Translations under genes and position numbers: made by a program
DNA from: Acinetobacter bohemicus ANC 3994
Lineage (GTDB): Bacteria; Pseudomonadota; Gammaproteobacteria; Pseudomonadales; Moraxellaceae
Length of the DNA stretch: 64,000 nucleotides
Direction: 5' to 3'
Assembly: GCF_000367925.1 (NCBI RefSeq)
Contig: NZ_KB849164.1
Location: forward strand, 598,349 to 662,348
Shown: positions 53,707 to 62,140 of the stretch, piece after piece
How positions within the stretch are numbered: position 1 is the first letter of the stretch
How the letters are laid out: every line of letters starts with the position of its first letter
The notes under the pieces: model-generated
The model's database searches: none
What the model was told of the DNA's origin: nothing
Seen by the model: the letters and a program-made list of their open reading frames with translations, nothing else

Positions 53707-55170
53707 ATGGCTTCAAAAATATCTTTTTGTATTGCAGTTTTTTTATTTTTTCTATCATGGTGCTTGCCTGCTTATGAGGGAATAATAGGTGTTGGGGTGA
53801 TGCTTACTGCATTTGCTTATCATTTTATGATTTTACCTATATTTATTGTCTTTCCTGTTTGGGCAAACCTTACATTCTTATTTACCCTTAAGTATTATAT
53901 AAAATCTTCACCTGCTAGTGATCTCGGTTCAATCTATGCCGCTGTCACTTTCGCATTAATGTTTATTGGTGTAGCAATGTCACTGAATAAATTGAATGTG
54001 GGTGCGCTGGTATGGTTGGCATCATCTATTTTTTTAATGTGCGCTTTTACCCTTAAAAAAATTTCTGAAATATACGCAAGAATAATTTTAGTTGCTGTTA
54101 TAAGCATTTTCACTTTCTTGGCTATTCAACTGTATTTATACACTGTAGATGAAGCAAAATTTCAAACTACGCAGAGTCAAGAGTTGGGTTTAAAGCGTTA
54201 TTTATTTCGTGGCAAAGACAGTGACTTTAATGTGCCTGCTTTGACTCAGGTATCACAAAATCACAGTACACGAATTTTAAATCGTGAAAAGGTAGATGAT
54301 CAAGCACGTGATATGATCACTTTAATAGGAGAAACTATTGAAGTTGATTTTAATAATGTGATTAGTGTACCGACTTTTAGTCATAAGCAAGCCTCATGTG
54401 AATTAGAACCTAATCAACAACATACCTTACTTTATCCAATTCAGTATCTTGAAAAAGGGTATTATTGGCGGAAATATTTCAATTCTGGTGCTGTAGCAAT
54501 TGGAATACCAACGCAACAAAAAGCGACCATCCTATATCATGCAACAAATCTTGATTCGAATTACACGCAAATAAAAATCATACGTAAAGTAGATCAACAT
54601 GTGTTATACGAACAAAGGCTTGTGACACAGGCTGAATATACTGGATGTCATTATGAGCCACGAGGCTATGCCAGTGAATTAAATACAGCTTTTGAGTTGG
54701 GGCTTAATCCATTTGAAATCAAAAATAATGGGTTTATACCACATGGGAAATTTAAAACCAATGAAGTATTAGTGGCTGGTTGCTCTTGGAAAAAAGAAAC
54801 ACATAATCGTTTTCAATTTGAAAATAAGAAAATTAATTTTTTAGATCAACAAGTGCTTCAGCCGCAGTTATTATGCTCGGATCATTATATTGCTGTTGCT
54901 TCGGTGGAGAAAAGAGGAGTGACACAGTTAGAAACTGGACTCAATCTAAAGATGTTTCAACGAGAAGACTTACAACCTATTGAATGTGGCACTTTGCGTT
55001 ATTTATTATCGGAATCCCAAATACAGGCATTTTATGAGGGTGGCTTAATGATGACGCAGGTAACAGTCTTAGAGGAAAGACCAACACATGCAGAGTGTCC
55101 GAAAGTAGAGTTACGTTTAAGTGATGGATTTGTAGATACAGATTACAATTATTTGAGTAAAAGTAATTAA
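53707..55170 (+). CDS. Uncharacterised membrane protein
   Basis: A 487-residue protein of no recognised family. Five hydrophobic segments occupy the first 145 residues (roughly 3-25, 33-58, 73-92, 96-112, 118-142); the remaining 340 residues are soluble, with an SSPCE-type cysteine distribution (CELEPNQQH, GCSWKK, LCSDHY, ECGTLR, ECPKVELR) consistent with a periplasmic, disulfide-containing domain. Starting with ATG 53707, it has no strong ribosome site. It is flanked by terminators, so it is a single-gene unit. Confidence 0.65.
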   Translation: MASKISFCIAVFLFFLSWCLPAYEGIIGVGVMLTAFAYHFMILPIFIVFPVWANLTFLFTLKYYIKSSPASDLGSIYAAVTFALMFIGVAMSLNKLNVGALVWLASSIFLMCAFTLKKISEIYARIILVAVISIFTFLAIQLYLYTVDEAKFQTTQSQELGLKRYLFRGKDSDFNVPALTQVSQNHSTRILNREKVDDQARDMITLIGETIEVDFNNVISVPTFSHKQASCELEPNQQHTLLYPIQYLEKGYYWRKYFNSGAVAIGIPTQQKATILYHATNLDSNYTQIKIIRKVDQHVLYEQRLVTQAEYTGCHYEPRGYASELNTAFELGLNPFEIKNNGFIPHGKFKTNEVLVAGCSWKKETHNRFQFENKKINFLDQQVLQPQLLCSDHYIAVASVEKRGVTQLETGLNLKMFQREDLQPIECGTLRYLLSESQIQAFYEGGLMMTQVTVLEERPTHAECPKVELRLSDGFVDTDYNYLSKSN

Positions 55171-55176
55171 GCTAGA

Positions 55177-55205
55177 AAAGGATCATCAGATGATGATCCT
55201 TTTCT
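55177..55205. terminator. Bidirectional terminator
   Basis: AAAAGGATCATCA and TGATGATCCTTTT close a 2-base GA turn between convergent genes. Confidence 0.88.
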
Positions 55206-55210
55206 AATTC

Positions 55211-55843
55211 TTATGAAGTTGTTAAAAAACGAGAAATCGCAATACGCAATTGTTTTAAATAGCCCGTAAAGAAATGGTTTGCATTAGGCAAAATGGTCAA
55301 TAGGTGACGTTGAGGTTTTGCCCAAGTAATTAAGTCTGACAATAAAGTGACTTCATCACCTTCACCATGAATAAATAAAATATCACCCTTAATTTCAGGG
55401 GTCACATAATGACGTAAACCTGCAACGGTTGCAGTAGGTAAGCCACATAAAATCAATTGCTTAGGTTTTATTTCGTCAGGTAGTGCATGATAACTTTTAG
55501 CCATCACATGTGCTCCAAAACTAAAGCCACCAGCATAAAAAGGCAGGCTAATATGTTTGGAACGCATCTGTTTAATTACTTCTAGAGTATCATCAGTTTC
55601 ACCAAAGCCTTCATCATGCACACCAATGCTTTGACCTGAACCACGGAAACTAGGACGGTATACAATACAACCGCGCTCAAGAAACATTTGAGCAAGAAGG
55701 GTTGGCACTTTATGCTGTGGTGTGCCGCCTTGTAATGGATGAGGGTGACATACAACCGCGAATCCTTTCACTTCACCCTGTGGATAATCAACAAAAACTT
55801 CAATTTGACCGACAGGACCTTGAATGAAAATTTGCTCGGACAT
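55211..55843 (-). CDS. Alpha/beta hydrolase of the YfhR/DLH type
   Basis: A 210-residue alpha/beta hydrolase. VCHPHPLQGGTPQHKVP near residue 30, YRPSFRGSGQS, and the nucleophile region GGFSFGAHVM (Ser107) are typical of the small 'KANL3/Tex30-like' or dienelactone-hydrolase-related esterases of proteobacteria. A late His in NANHFF would complete the triad, with Asp from GEGDEVT. Cytoplasmic, substrate unknown. Monocistronic. Confidence 0.8.
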   Translation of the reverse strand: MSEQIFIQGPVGQIEVFVDYPQGEVKGFAVVCHPHPLQGGTPQHKVPTLLAQMFLERGCIVYRPSFRGSGQSIGVHDEGFGETDDTLEVIKQMRSKHISLPFYAGGFSFGAHVMAKSYHALPDEIKPKQLILCGLPTATVAGLRHYVTPEIKGDILFIHGEGDEVTLLSDLITWAKPQRHLLTILPNANHFFTGYLKQLRIAISRFLTTS

Positions 55844-55967
55844 ATTACAACCGACTAATAATAGGAGAATAGCGTATTTTACCGATAATGTTCAGTAAAA
55901 ACACAAATTGGAAATAAAATAAGTCTACTGTTATAGTCTGTTTAATTATTTTTTGATCAGGTTGTCC

Positions 55968-56747
55968 ATGCTCGCCTTAATTTCTCCTGCTAAGACTTTA
56001 GATTATGAATCTGCACTTCCTACCGATTTGCATACTCTACCAAGATTGCTGGAACATTCACAACAACTTATAGACGTAAGTCGTAAACTGTCTGCTACAG
56101 ATATCGCCAATTTAATGAGCGTGAGTGAAAAAATTGCCAAATTGAATGTAGAGCGCTTCCATGATTGGCAATCAGACTTTAATTTTTCGAATGCACGTCA
56201 GGCTTTATTTGCGTTTAAAGGTGATGTTTATACCGGTTTAGATGCTTACAATTTAAATGATCAAAAACTTGAATATGCACAAAAGCATTTACGGATGTTA
56301 TCTGGATTATATGGTGTATTACGTCCGTTGGATTTGATGATGCCATATCGTTTAGAAATGGGCACAAAATTACACAATTCACATGGTCATAATTTATATG
56401 AATTTTGGGGCGATAAAATTACCAATTTAATTAATGATGATTTGGAACAAGCCAATTCAGAATTATTGGTCAATATTGCTTCGGATGAATACTATAAATC
56501 AGTCATCGAGCGTAAGCTTAAAGCTGAAATTATTAAGCCTGTGTTTTTAGATCAAAAAAATGGCAAATATAAAGTCATTAGCTTTTATGCTAAAAAAGCC
56601 CGTGGTCTGATGGCTCGATACATTATTGAAAATCAGTTGAGTAAAGTTGAAGACTTAAAATCATTTAATAGCGATGGTTATTATTTTGATGCTAACAGTT
56701 CACTTCAGGGTGAGTTGGTGTTTAAACGTGATGAAAAAGCAGCTTAA
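55968..56747 (+). CDS. yaaA: Peroxide stress protein YaaA
   Basis: A 259-residue DUF328/UPF0246 protein. LISPAKTLDYES at the N-terminus, FKGDVYTGLDAYNL and RMLSGLYGVLRPLDLMMPYRLEMGTKL are diagnostic. YaaA lowers free intracellular iron during hydrogen peroxide stress in E. coli, protecting DNA and proteins. ATG 55968 gives the canonical MLALISPAKTL; the upstream in-frame start at 55953 would add MIRLS. Single gene with its own terminator. Confidence 0.93.
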   Translation: MLALISPAKTLDYESALPTDLHTLPRLLEHSQQLIDVSRKLSATDIANLMSVSEKIAKLNVERFHDWQSDFNFSNARQALFAFKGDVYTGLDAYNLNDQKLEYAQKHLRMLSGLYGVLRPLDLMMPYRLEMGTKLHNSHGHNLYEFWGDKITNLINDDLEQANSELLVNIASDEYYKSVIERKLKAEIIKPVFLDQKNGKYKVISFYAKKARGLMARYIIENQLSKVEDLKSFNSDGYYFDANSSLQGELVFKRDEKAA

Positions 56748-56764
56748 TTTAGTTTTTTAAAGGC

Positions 56765-56797
56765 AAAAATCCTGACATTGTTCAGGATTTTTTCTTT
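56765..56797 (+). terminator. Terminator after yaaA
   Basis: AAAATCCTGA and TCAGGATTTT form a perfect 10-bp stem with loop CATTGT followed by TTC. Confidence 0.9.
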
Positions 56798-57054
56798 GTC
56801 TGAAATATAAAGTTTTAAATTTCATGAACTGCTTGAGAAGCATTAAAGCTAAAAAGAATCTTTTAAGCATCATAGAAATAAAAGCGGAGTTGCTCAACAG
56901 TCATGTCATTTTAGAATGATCATCTTCTGTTACAGTCTCTTTTATGATTAGCTTTAATGGATATTAAAATATTTAGAAAATGTGTCTTGCATCACCTTTT
57001 CATGTTGTTTTTTGTTATCATAATGAAAAGTTTTTAAAATAATAAAATTATATT

Positions 57055-57288
57055 ATGAAAAAATTACTCATTCTAATCTTCATTCTTGTTGTTGTGCTAT
57101 TGGGATATTATGTTTACCAAGATGCTGAACGTAAAAAAAAGAATGAAGTTGATCAGTTGATTTATGATGCTCATCATTCACTCAGTGTAATAGATTCTAA
57201 TCCTAATCTTTTTATTCACCATACTGGAAGTAAAGACGTAAATACAAAGCCTTTGGTTCAATTGGTGAGTCAGTCCGATAAACACTAG
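57055..57288 (+). CDS. Small single-pass membrane protein
   Basis: A 77-residue protein starting MKKLLILIFILVVVLLGYYVY, a strong N-terminal transmembrane anchor, followed by a charged 55-residue periplasmic or cytoplasmic tail. No family was recognised. The downstream stem ATTAATTTAGT/ACTAAATTAAT at 57292-57315 may end its transcript. It is probably real because the frame starts with a good N-terminal pattern, but confidence is limited by its size. Confidence 0.55.
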   Translation: MKKLLILIFILVVVLLGYYVYQDAERKKKNEVDQLIYDAHHSLSVIDSNPNLFIHHTGSKDVNTKPLVQLVSQSDKH

Positions 57289-57291
57289 ACG

Positions 57292-57315
57292 ATTAATTTA
57301 GTTGACTAAATTAAT
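57292..57315 (+). terminator. Hairpin after the small membrane protein gene
   Basis: ATTAATTTAGT and ACTAAATTAAT form a perfect 11-bp stem with a 2-base TG turn four bases after the stop codon. The T-tract is weak. Confidence 0.45.
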
Positions 57316-57442
57316 ATCTTATTGAATTTTAATTAAAAATAAATTTTAGAAACAATAAAAAATCATTGTGTTATAATTTGCCCCGACCATATTTGAATCA
57401 TATTTTTTATTAAATAAGTATTTGATTTTTTTGAATTAAGTG

Positions 57443-57471
57443 AGCTGCATAAAAGTTATGCGGCTTTTTTG
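57443..57471 (+). terminator. Terminator-like hairpin upstream of the purine permease
   Basis: AGCTGCATAA and TTATGCGGCT pair with a G-U around AAG and run into TTTTTTG. No gene precedes it closely, so it may terminate a small leader transcript or serve as an attenuator. Confidence 0.6.
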
Positions 57472-57656
57472 TTTACAATTTTTGTCATTTGGCTCTTTAG
57501 GCCCTAATGAAGAATTGTTCAATATACTTGTTTTAAATGAAAATATTGGCATATCCATTGCTTAGACATCTACAAAATTAATGGTGATTGGTATTAGACG
57601 GATCATTAATTTTGTAGCGTGCTGACCGCATAAAGTTTACTTACAGGGGTGAAGTC

Positions 57657-58979
57657 ATGACGACTCCTAGTCCATCTTCAGAGAATATGCTTGAACGCTT
57701 ATTTAAGTTGAGCGAAAACAAAACCAATTTTCGCACCGAAGTTCTTGCTGGTGTAACTACTTTTTTAACAATGTGTTACATCATTATTGTTAATCCAATG
57801 ATTTTATCCGAAACGGGGATGGATCATGGCGCTGTGTTTGTAGCAACCTGTCTTGCAGCCGCAATTGGTTGTTTGGTTATGGGGCTTGTTGCAAATTATC
57901 CAATTGCACTGGCACCGGGTATGGGGCTAAATGCTTACTTTACCTATTCTGTGTGTATGGGTATGGGCGTGCCTTGGCAAACTGCACTTGCCGCTGTGTT
58001 TGTATCAGGCTTGGTGTTTATTTTCATCAGTATGTTTAAAATCCGAGAGGCAATTGTCAATGCAATCCCAATGTCATTAAAACTGGCAATTGGTGGTGGT
58101 ATTGGTCTTTTTCTTGCTTTGGTTGCACTCAAAAATGCCGGTATTATTGTTGCTAACCCTGCAACTTTAGTGGGTTTAGGCGATTTAAAACAACCTTCGG
58201 TGATCCTTGCCTTGCTTGGTTTCCTCATGGTTGTGGTCATGCATCAGTTTAAAGTGCGTGGTGCAATTATTATTAGTATTTTGGCGGTGACGGCTATTTC
58301 AACAGCATTGGGTTATAACCAATTCCATGGTGTTGTGGGGCAAGTGCCATCAATTGCACCAACATTTATGCAAATGGATTTTGAAGGTTTATTCACTGCA
58401 AGTTTGGTCGGGGTAATCTTTGTCTTCTTCTTGGTTGATTTGTTTGACTCAACAGGAACATTGGTTGGTGTATCACACCGTGCCGGCTTATTGAAAGATG
58501 GTAAATTACCACGTTTGAAAAAAGCACTTTTTGCAGACTCAACTGCAATTGTTGCTGGTGCAGCTTTGGGTACGTCTTCAACTACGCCTTATATTGAATC
58601 ATCTGCTGGTGTTGCCGCGGGTGGTCGTACAGGTTTAACGGCTGTCGTTGTTGGCATTATGTTCTTGTTATGCCTCTTTTTAGCACCACTTGCGCAATCC
58701 GTGCCAGGTTTTGCTACAGCGCCTGCATTGTTATTTGTTGGGGTGTTAATGATTCAAGGTATTGTTCATATTGAATGGGATGATATCACTGAAGCGGTTC
58801 CTGCCTTTTTAACCATCGTATTTATGCCATTCACCTATTCAATTGCAGATGGTATTGCAATGGGTTTCATTAGCTATGCGCTGATTAAACTATTCACTGG
58901 TAAAGCGAAAACTGTACCTTATATGGTGTGGATTGTTGCCGTACTTTGGGCATTAAAATTCGTATTATTTGGTGGTTAA
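57657..58979 (+). CDS. NCS2-family purine permease (adenine/hypoxanthine type)
   Basis: A 440-residue transporter with about 12-14 transmembrane helices, of the AzgA-like/PbuG branch of NCS2. TNFRTEVLAGVTTFLTMCYIIIVNP at the N-terminus, ALAPGMGLNAYFTYSV, and the FDSTGTLVGVSHRAGLL and GTSSTTPYIESSAGVAAGGRTGL motifs are diagnostic. It is followed after 108 bases by a probable adenine deaminase on the same strand, suggesting adenine uptake and use. Confidence 0.9.
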   Translation: MTTPSPSSENMLERLFKLSENKTNFRTEVLAGVTTFLTMCYIIIVNPMILSETGMDHGAVFVATCLAAAIGCLVMGLVANYPIALAPGMGLNAYFTYSVCMGMGVPWQTALAAVFVSGLVFIFISMFKIREAIVNAIPMSLKLAIGGGIGLFLALVALKNAGIIVANPATLVGLGDLKQPSVILALLGFLMVVVMHQFKVRGAIIISILAVTAISTALGYNQFHGVVGQVPSIAPTFMQMDFEGLFTASLVGVIFVFFLVDLFDSTGTLVGVSHRAGLLKDGKLPRLKKALFADSTAIVAGAALGTSSTTPYIESSAGVAAGGRTGLTAVVVGIMFLLCLFLAPLAQSVPGFATAPALLFVGVLMIQGIVHIEWDDITEAVPAFLTIVFMPFTYSIADGIAMGFISYALIKLFTGKAKTVPYMVWIVAVLWALKFVLFGG

Positions 58980-59087
58980 TTTTCCAAATTTATAGTACAG
59001 CGTGTTGAACTTGCATTTATAAATGTGCCACACGCTTCAGGGTGTAAACTCAAGTTTGCACCTTTTTTTATTTTTAAGGATTAGGAT

Positions 59088-60089
59088 ATGAATAGACTTG
59101 AGCTCATCCGTGCTTTGCCAAAAGCAGAATTACATGTACATATTGAAGGGACGTTTGAGCCTGAGTTGATGTTTGAAATAGCTCAACGTAATCAAATTGA
59201 TATTCCTTATAAGTCGGTTGAAGAAGTAAAACAGGCCTATAATTTTCATAATCTACAATCTTTTCTTGATATTTATTATGCGGGTGCGAATGTTTTAGTA
59301 CTCGAACAGGATTTTTATGATTTAGCATGGGCATATTTTGAAAAATGTCATGCTGATCATGTGACGCACACAGAAATGTTCTTTGACCCGCAAACTCATA
59401 CTGATCGTGGTGTGGCATTTGCAACTGTATTCAATGGTTTACAACGTGCTTGTGATGATGCAAAAGCTAAATTGGGTATTAGCTCGCATTTAATCATGTG
59501 TTTCTTGCGTCATTTAAGTGAAGAAGCGGCATTTAAAACCTTAGAACAAGCACTACCATTTAAAGATCAGATTATTGCGGTCGGTTTGGATTCTAGTGAA
59601 GTGGGGCATCCACCTGCCAAGTTTGAACGTGTTTTTGCCAAAGCTCGTGAAGCGGGTTTCTTGGTGGTGGCACATGCGGGTGAAGAAGGTCCGGCTGAAT
59701 ATGTTTGGGAAGCCTTGGATTTACTTAAAGTAAATCGTATTGACCACGGTGTGCGTTCAGAAGAAGATCCTGAATTGATGCAGCGTTTAATTCGCGAAAA
59801 GATGCCTTTAACGGTGTGTCCTTTAAGCAATTTAAAGCTCTGTGTGGTTGATGATATGGCACAGCACAATATCCGTCGTTTATTACAACAAGGTGTGCAT
59901 GTCACGGTAAATTCAGATGATCCATCTTATTTTGGTGGATACATGAATGATAATTTTATTGCCATTGCTGAAGCTCTAGATTTATCCAATGATGAACTGA
60001 AACACTTGGCTAAAAATTCGTTTGAGGCTTCTTTTATTTCTGAAGCTGAAAAACAAAAATGGACACAGCAAATCGATGCTTTAGCATAA
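59088..60089 (+). CDS. Probable adenine deaminase (adenosine deaminase family)
   Basis: A 333-residue amidohydrolase: the metal site is His16-x-His18, His196 in VVAHAGEEGP with Glu199 as general acid, His220 and Asp277. LDSSEVGHPPAKFERVFAKAREAGF closely resembles my memory of Pseudomonas PA0148, shown to deaminate adenine, not adenosine. So the reaction is adenine to hypoxanthine. The strong AAGGA ribosome site precedes the ATG. The neighbouring purine permease fits this role. Adenosine deaminase remains the alternative. Confidence 0.85.
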   Translation: MNRLELIRALPKAELHVHIEGTFEPELMFEIAQRNQIDIPYKSVEEVKQAYNFHNLQSFLDIYYAGANVLVLEQDFYDLAWAYFEKCHADHVTHTEMFFDPQTHTDRGVAFATVFNGLQRACDDAKAKLGISSHLIMCFLRHLSEEAAFKTLEQALPFKDQIIAVGLDSSEVGHPPAKFERVFAKAREAGFLVVAHAGEEGPAEYVWEALDLLKVNRIDHGVRSEEDPELMQRLIREKMPLTVCPLSNLKLCVVDDMAQHNIRRLLQQGVHVTVNSDDPSYFGGYMNDNFIAIAEALDLSNDELKHLAKNSFEASFISEAEKQKWTQQIDALA

Positions 60090-60170
60090 TTCATATTTGT
60101 CTATGTGCTGTTTTATTTGGCGGATTAATCGATTGATCCGCTAAATTATGAAGGTTAAAAATTAGGTTTG

Positions 60171-60533
60171 ATGGTGAAAAAGCGTCTTTGTTGGGTGTTG
60201 GCCGCGTGTTTGGTGATTGGTTCGATGTCGGTTTTTGCGACCAATCAGGATCATTCTTTAACACAAAAAATGTTAAAGCCAGTATTGGAACAAAGTTGTA
60301 AAAGTGAATTAAATGATTCAAAAATTTGGCAATCGGCTGCATTTTTTATGAGTGTAGAACGCCAAACGGGTGTACAAAAACAAATCTGTGCTTGTGTGAG
60401 CGATCATGCACTGAATAATATTTCAGCCAAAGACTTGGCCTTGGCATCAGTCAGTGAATCTGCGAAAAATAGCCTGATTAAACAAGCGGTATTGAATAGT
60501 GTGAAGGGCTGTGCTCAAGAAGCGCTTAACTAA
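60171..60533 (+). CDS. Small secreted four-cysteine protein
   Basis: A 120-residue exported protein with signal peptide MVKKRLCWVLAACLVIGSMSVFA cleaved near residue 24. The mature part has four conserved-looking cysteines in the pattern SCKSELND ... QICACVSDHA ... KGCAQEALN. It is clearly homologous to the lipoprotein encoded at 61382. I do not recognise a named family. The start ATG at 60171 is preferred over the TTG at 60168. A bidirectional terminator follows. Confidence 0.72.
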   Translation: MVKKRLCWVLAACLVIGSMSVFATNQDHSLTQKMLKPVLEQSCKSELNDSKIWQSAAFFMSVERQTGVQKQICACVSDHALNNISAKDLALASVSESAKNSLIKQAVLNSVKGCAQEALN

Positions 60534-60545
60534 GTTTTAGCTGTA

Positions 60546-60583
60546 AAAAAGCCACATCGGTGTATGCCTGATGTGGCTTTTTT
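60546..60583. terminator. Bidirectional terminator
   Basis: AAAAAAGCCACATC and GATGTGGCTTTTTT pair around an 11-base loop between convergent genes. Confidence 0.93.
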
Positions 60584-60602
60584 GATGTTGGGCTTTAATG
60601 AC

Positions 60603-61157
60603 TTATTTATCTTGTCGAGTCATACTGCGTAAAATATTATCTTTGTCGATAAAATGATGTTTTAACGCTGCTGCGATATGACCGATGACCAGAAAACCAG
60701 CAAACCAAGATAAATAAATATGAACTGGTTTAACGATCTCTAAAATATCGGGATTGTCTTGAACCAGACGAGGTATTTCAAATAAATATAAAACGGGTGC
60801 AGGATGCCCAGCACTCCAGCTAAACAAACAACCTGTAATCGGTAATGCCAACAACATTAAATATAAGGCCAAATGTCCAAGATGTGCCAAGACTTTCATC
60901 ATCGGTGACATGCTGTCTGGGAGCTGCGGAGCAGGATGGGTATAGCGCCAAAACAAACGAATCAACACAAGGAATATGATGGTTGTCGCGATATTTTTAT
61001 GCAGGGTAATAACTTGACCTTTAAAGCTACCATCAACATCATAGCTTAGAAAATTGCCACTATAGAAACCAATCAACCATGCTGCAATGAAAATGATGGC
61101 CATGAGCCAATGTAGCATTTGTGCTGTGCGCGTATAGTATTGTGAAGTGCGTTGCAT
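60603..61157 (-). CDS. Cytochrome b561
   Basis: A 184-residue four-helix di-haem membrane protein of the bacterial cytochrome b561 (YodB/CybB) family. Haem-ligand histidines are suggested in MLHWLMAII (His16), VITLHKNIATT (His53), and IHIYLSWF-type late helices. Such proteins reduce ubiquinone from superoxide or move electrons across the inner membrane. ATG 61157 gives the canonical MQRTSQYYT start; longer in-frame extensions overlap the neighbour's upstream region and are unlikely. Confidence 0.85.
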   Translation of the reverse strand: MQRTSQYYTRTAQMLHWLMAIIFIAAWLIGFYSGNFLSYDVDGSFKGQVITLHKNIATTIIFLVLIRLFWRYTHPAPQLPDSMSPMMKVLAHLGHLALYLMLLALPITGCLFSWSAGHPAPVLYLFEIPRLVQDNPDILEIVKPVHIYLSWFAGFLVIGHIAAALKHHFIDKDNILRSMTRQDK

Positions 61158-61381
61158 GTTGTACCAACATGTGATTTTTAGTTTAACTATGCTAATCAAA
61201 TTACAGTCATTTAAAAACCTTGAATATAGAACAAAGCGTATAATTCTTGAAACGCTGAAAGCTGTATCATTTTTAGTCAGATAGTCGGGATGCTTGGAAT
61301 TGCAACGAAATATAGATTTCTTCTGCATCAAAGATTCTGCAAAATACGCGCAATCTATTTTAAAACTTAGGATATTGAACT

Positions 61382-61765
61382 GTGAAAAAATTAATTGCTG
61401 TGCTTGTGCCTCTAACTTTAGCTTTAACCGCTTGTGTTTCAACGAACACAACAACTGGTACAGCAGGCATGCAATCAACAACTCAGCAACTGGGCAATAC
61501 GGCACTTAAAATTGCCATTAATGCAAAATGTACAACAGAGTTAAATAATACGGCTGCATGGCAAACAGCAACGAAATTGATGACAGCAACGCAAAAACAA
61601 AATATTCAGTCTGAAATTTGTGGTTGTGTCAGTGAAAAAGCACCACAAAGCGTAACGGCTGTAGATTTGGCAACCGCAGCGATTGATCCAGCAGCACGTA
61701 ACACGATTGTTACAAATGCAGTGACTAAAACGATTAATGCTTGTGTCGCTGAAGCAGTGAAATAA
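61382..61765 (+). CDS. Four-cysteine lipoprotein, paralogue of the 60171 protein
   Basis: A 127-residue lipoprotein: GTG start with AGGAT 9 bases upstream, signal peptide ending LTAC (lipidated Cys near residue 18). The mature part repeats the pattern of the 60171 protein: KCTTELNNTAAWQTA, SEICGCVSEKAPQS, and NACVAEAVK, with the same four cysteines and matching helix lengths. Function unknown; the pair flanks a cytochrome b561 gene, so an envelope redox role is possible but unproven. Confidence 0.75.
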   Translation: MKKLIAVLVPLTLALTACVSTNTTTGTAGMQSTTQQLGNTALKIAINAKCTTELNNTAAWQTATKLMTATQKQNIQSEICGCVSEKAPQSVTAVDLATAAIDPAARNTIVTNAVTKTINACVAEAVK

Positions 61766-61778
61766 TTGTTAGTAAAGA

Positions 61779-62089
61779 AGGGTCTGTTGATATTTCAGCC
61801 ATGCATTGCGTTATTGGCTAAAACAACGCAAACAAGGCATGAAATGCAGACAATGGCGACCCCCTTGTTAAATTTCATAACGAAGTTTGGGGAAGTTTTA
61901 GTGATAACCCTGAGCAAGACTAAAGCACTGCTTTGGTCGTAGCGCAAGGCGAAGTACGAGGACAGGGACATTTTTGCCGCTACTACGTTATGTTTTACTC
62001 ATTTAGAATAACTAAATTTCGCGAAACATGCCTTGCATTGTCTAAAAATGTCCTCTGTCGCAAGCATCTGTGAAATATCAACAGACCCT
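61779..62089. mobile_element. MITE-like element with perfect 19-bp terminal inverted repeats
   Basis: AGGGTCTGTTGATATTTCA at 61779-61797 is exactly complementary to the sequence at 62071-62089. The two ends also match imperfectly further inward, and an internal inverted repeat GGACAGGGACATTTTT/AAAAATGTCCTCTGTC lies at 61960-61975 and 62044-62059. The 311-base element has no open frame, so it is non-autonomous. It separates the lipoprotein gene from its terminator at 62096. No clear target-site duplication is visible. Confidence 0.8.
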
Positions 62090-62095
62090 CATAAT

Positions 62096-62124
62096 GAGGC
62101 TGACGTGTTCAGCCTCTTTTTTTT
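62096..62124 (+). terminator. Terminator displaced from the lipoprotein gene by the MITE-like element
   Basis: GAGGCTGA and TCAGCCTC form a perfect 8-bp stem with loop CGTGT, followed by TTTTTTTT. Confidence 0.9.
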
Positions 62125-62140
62125 ATAGGTAGATGAAGTG

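Noticed and set aside
61158..61505. N-terminal extension of cytochrome b561 toward the lipoprotein gene
   Set aside because: Adds over 100 residues without family similarity and overlaps the promoter and start of the plus-strand lipoprotein gene.
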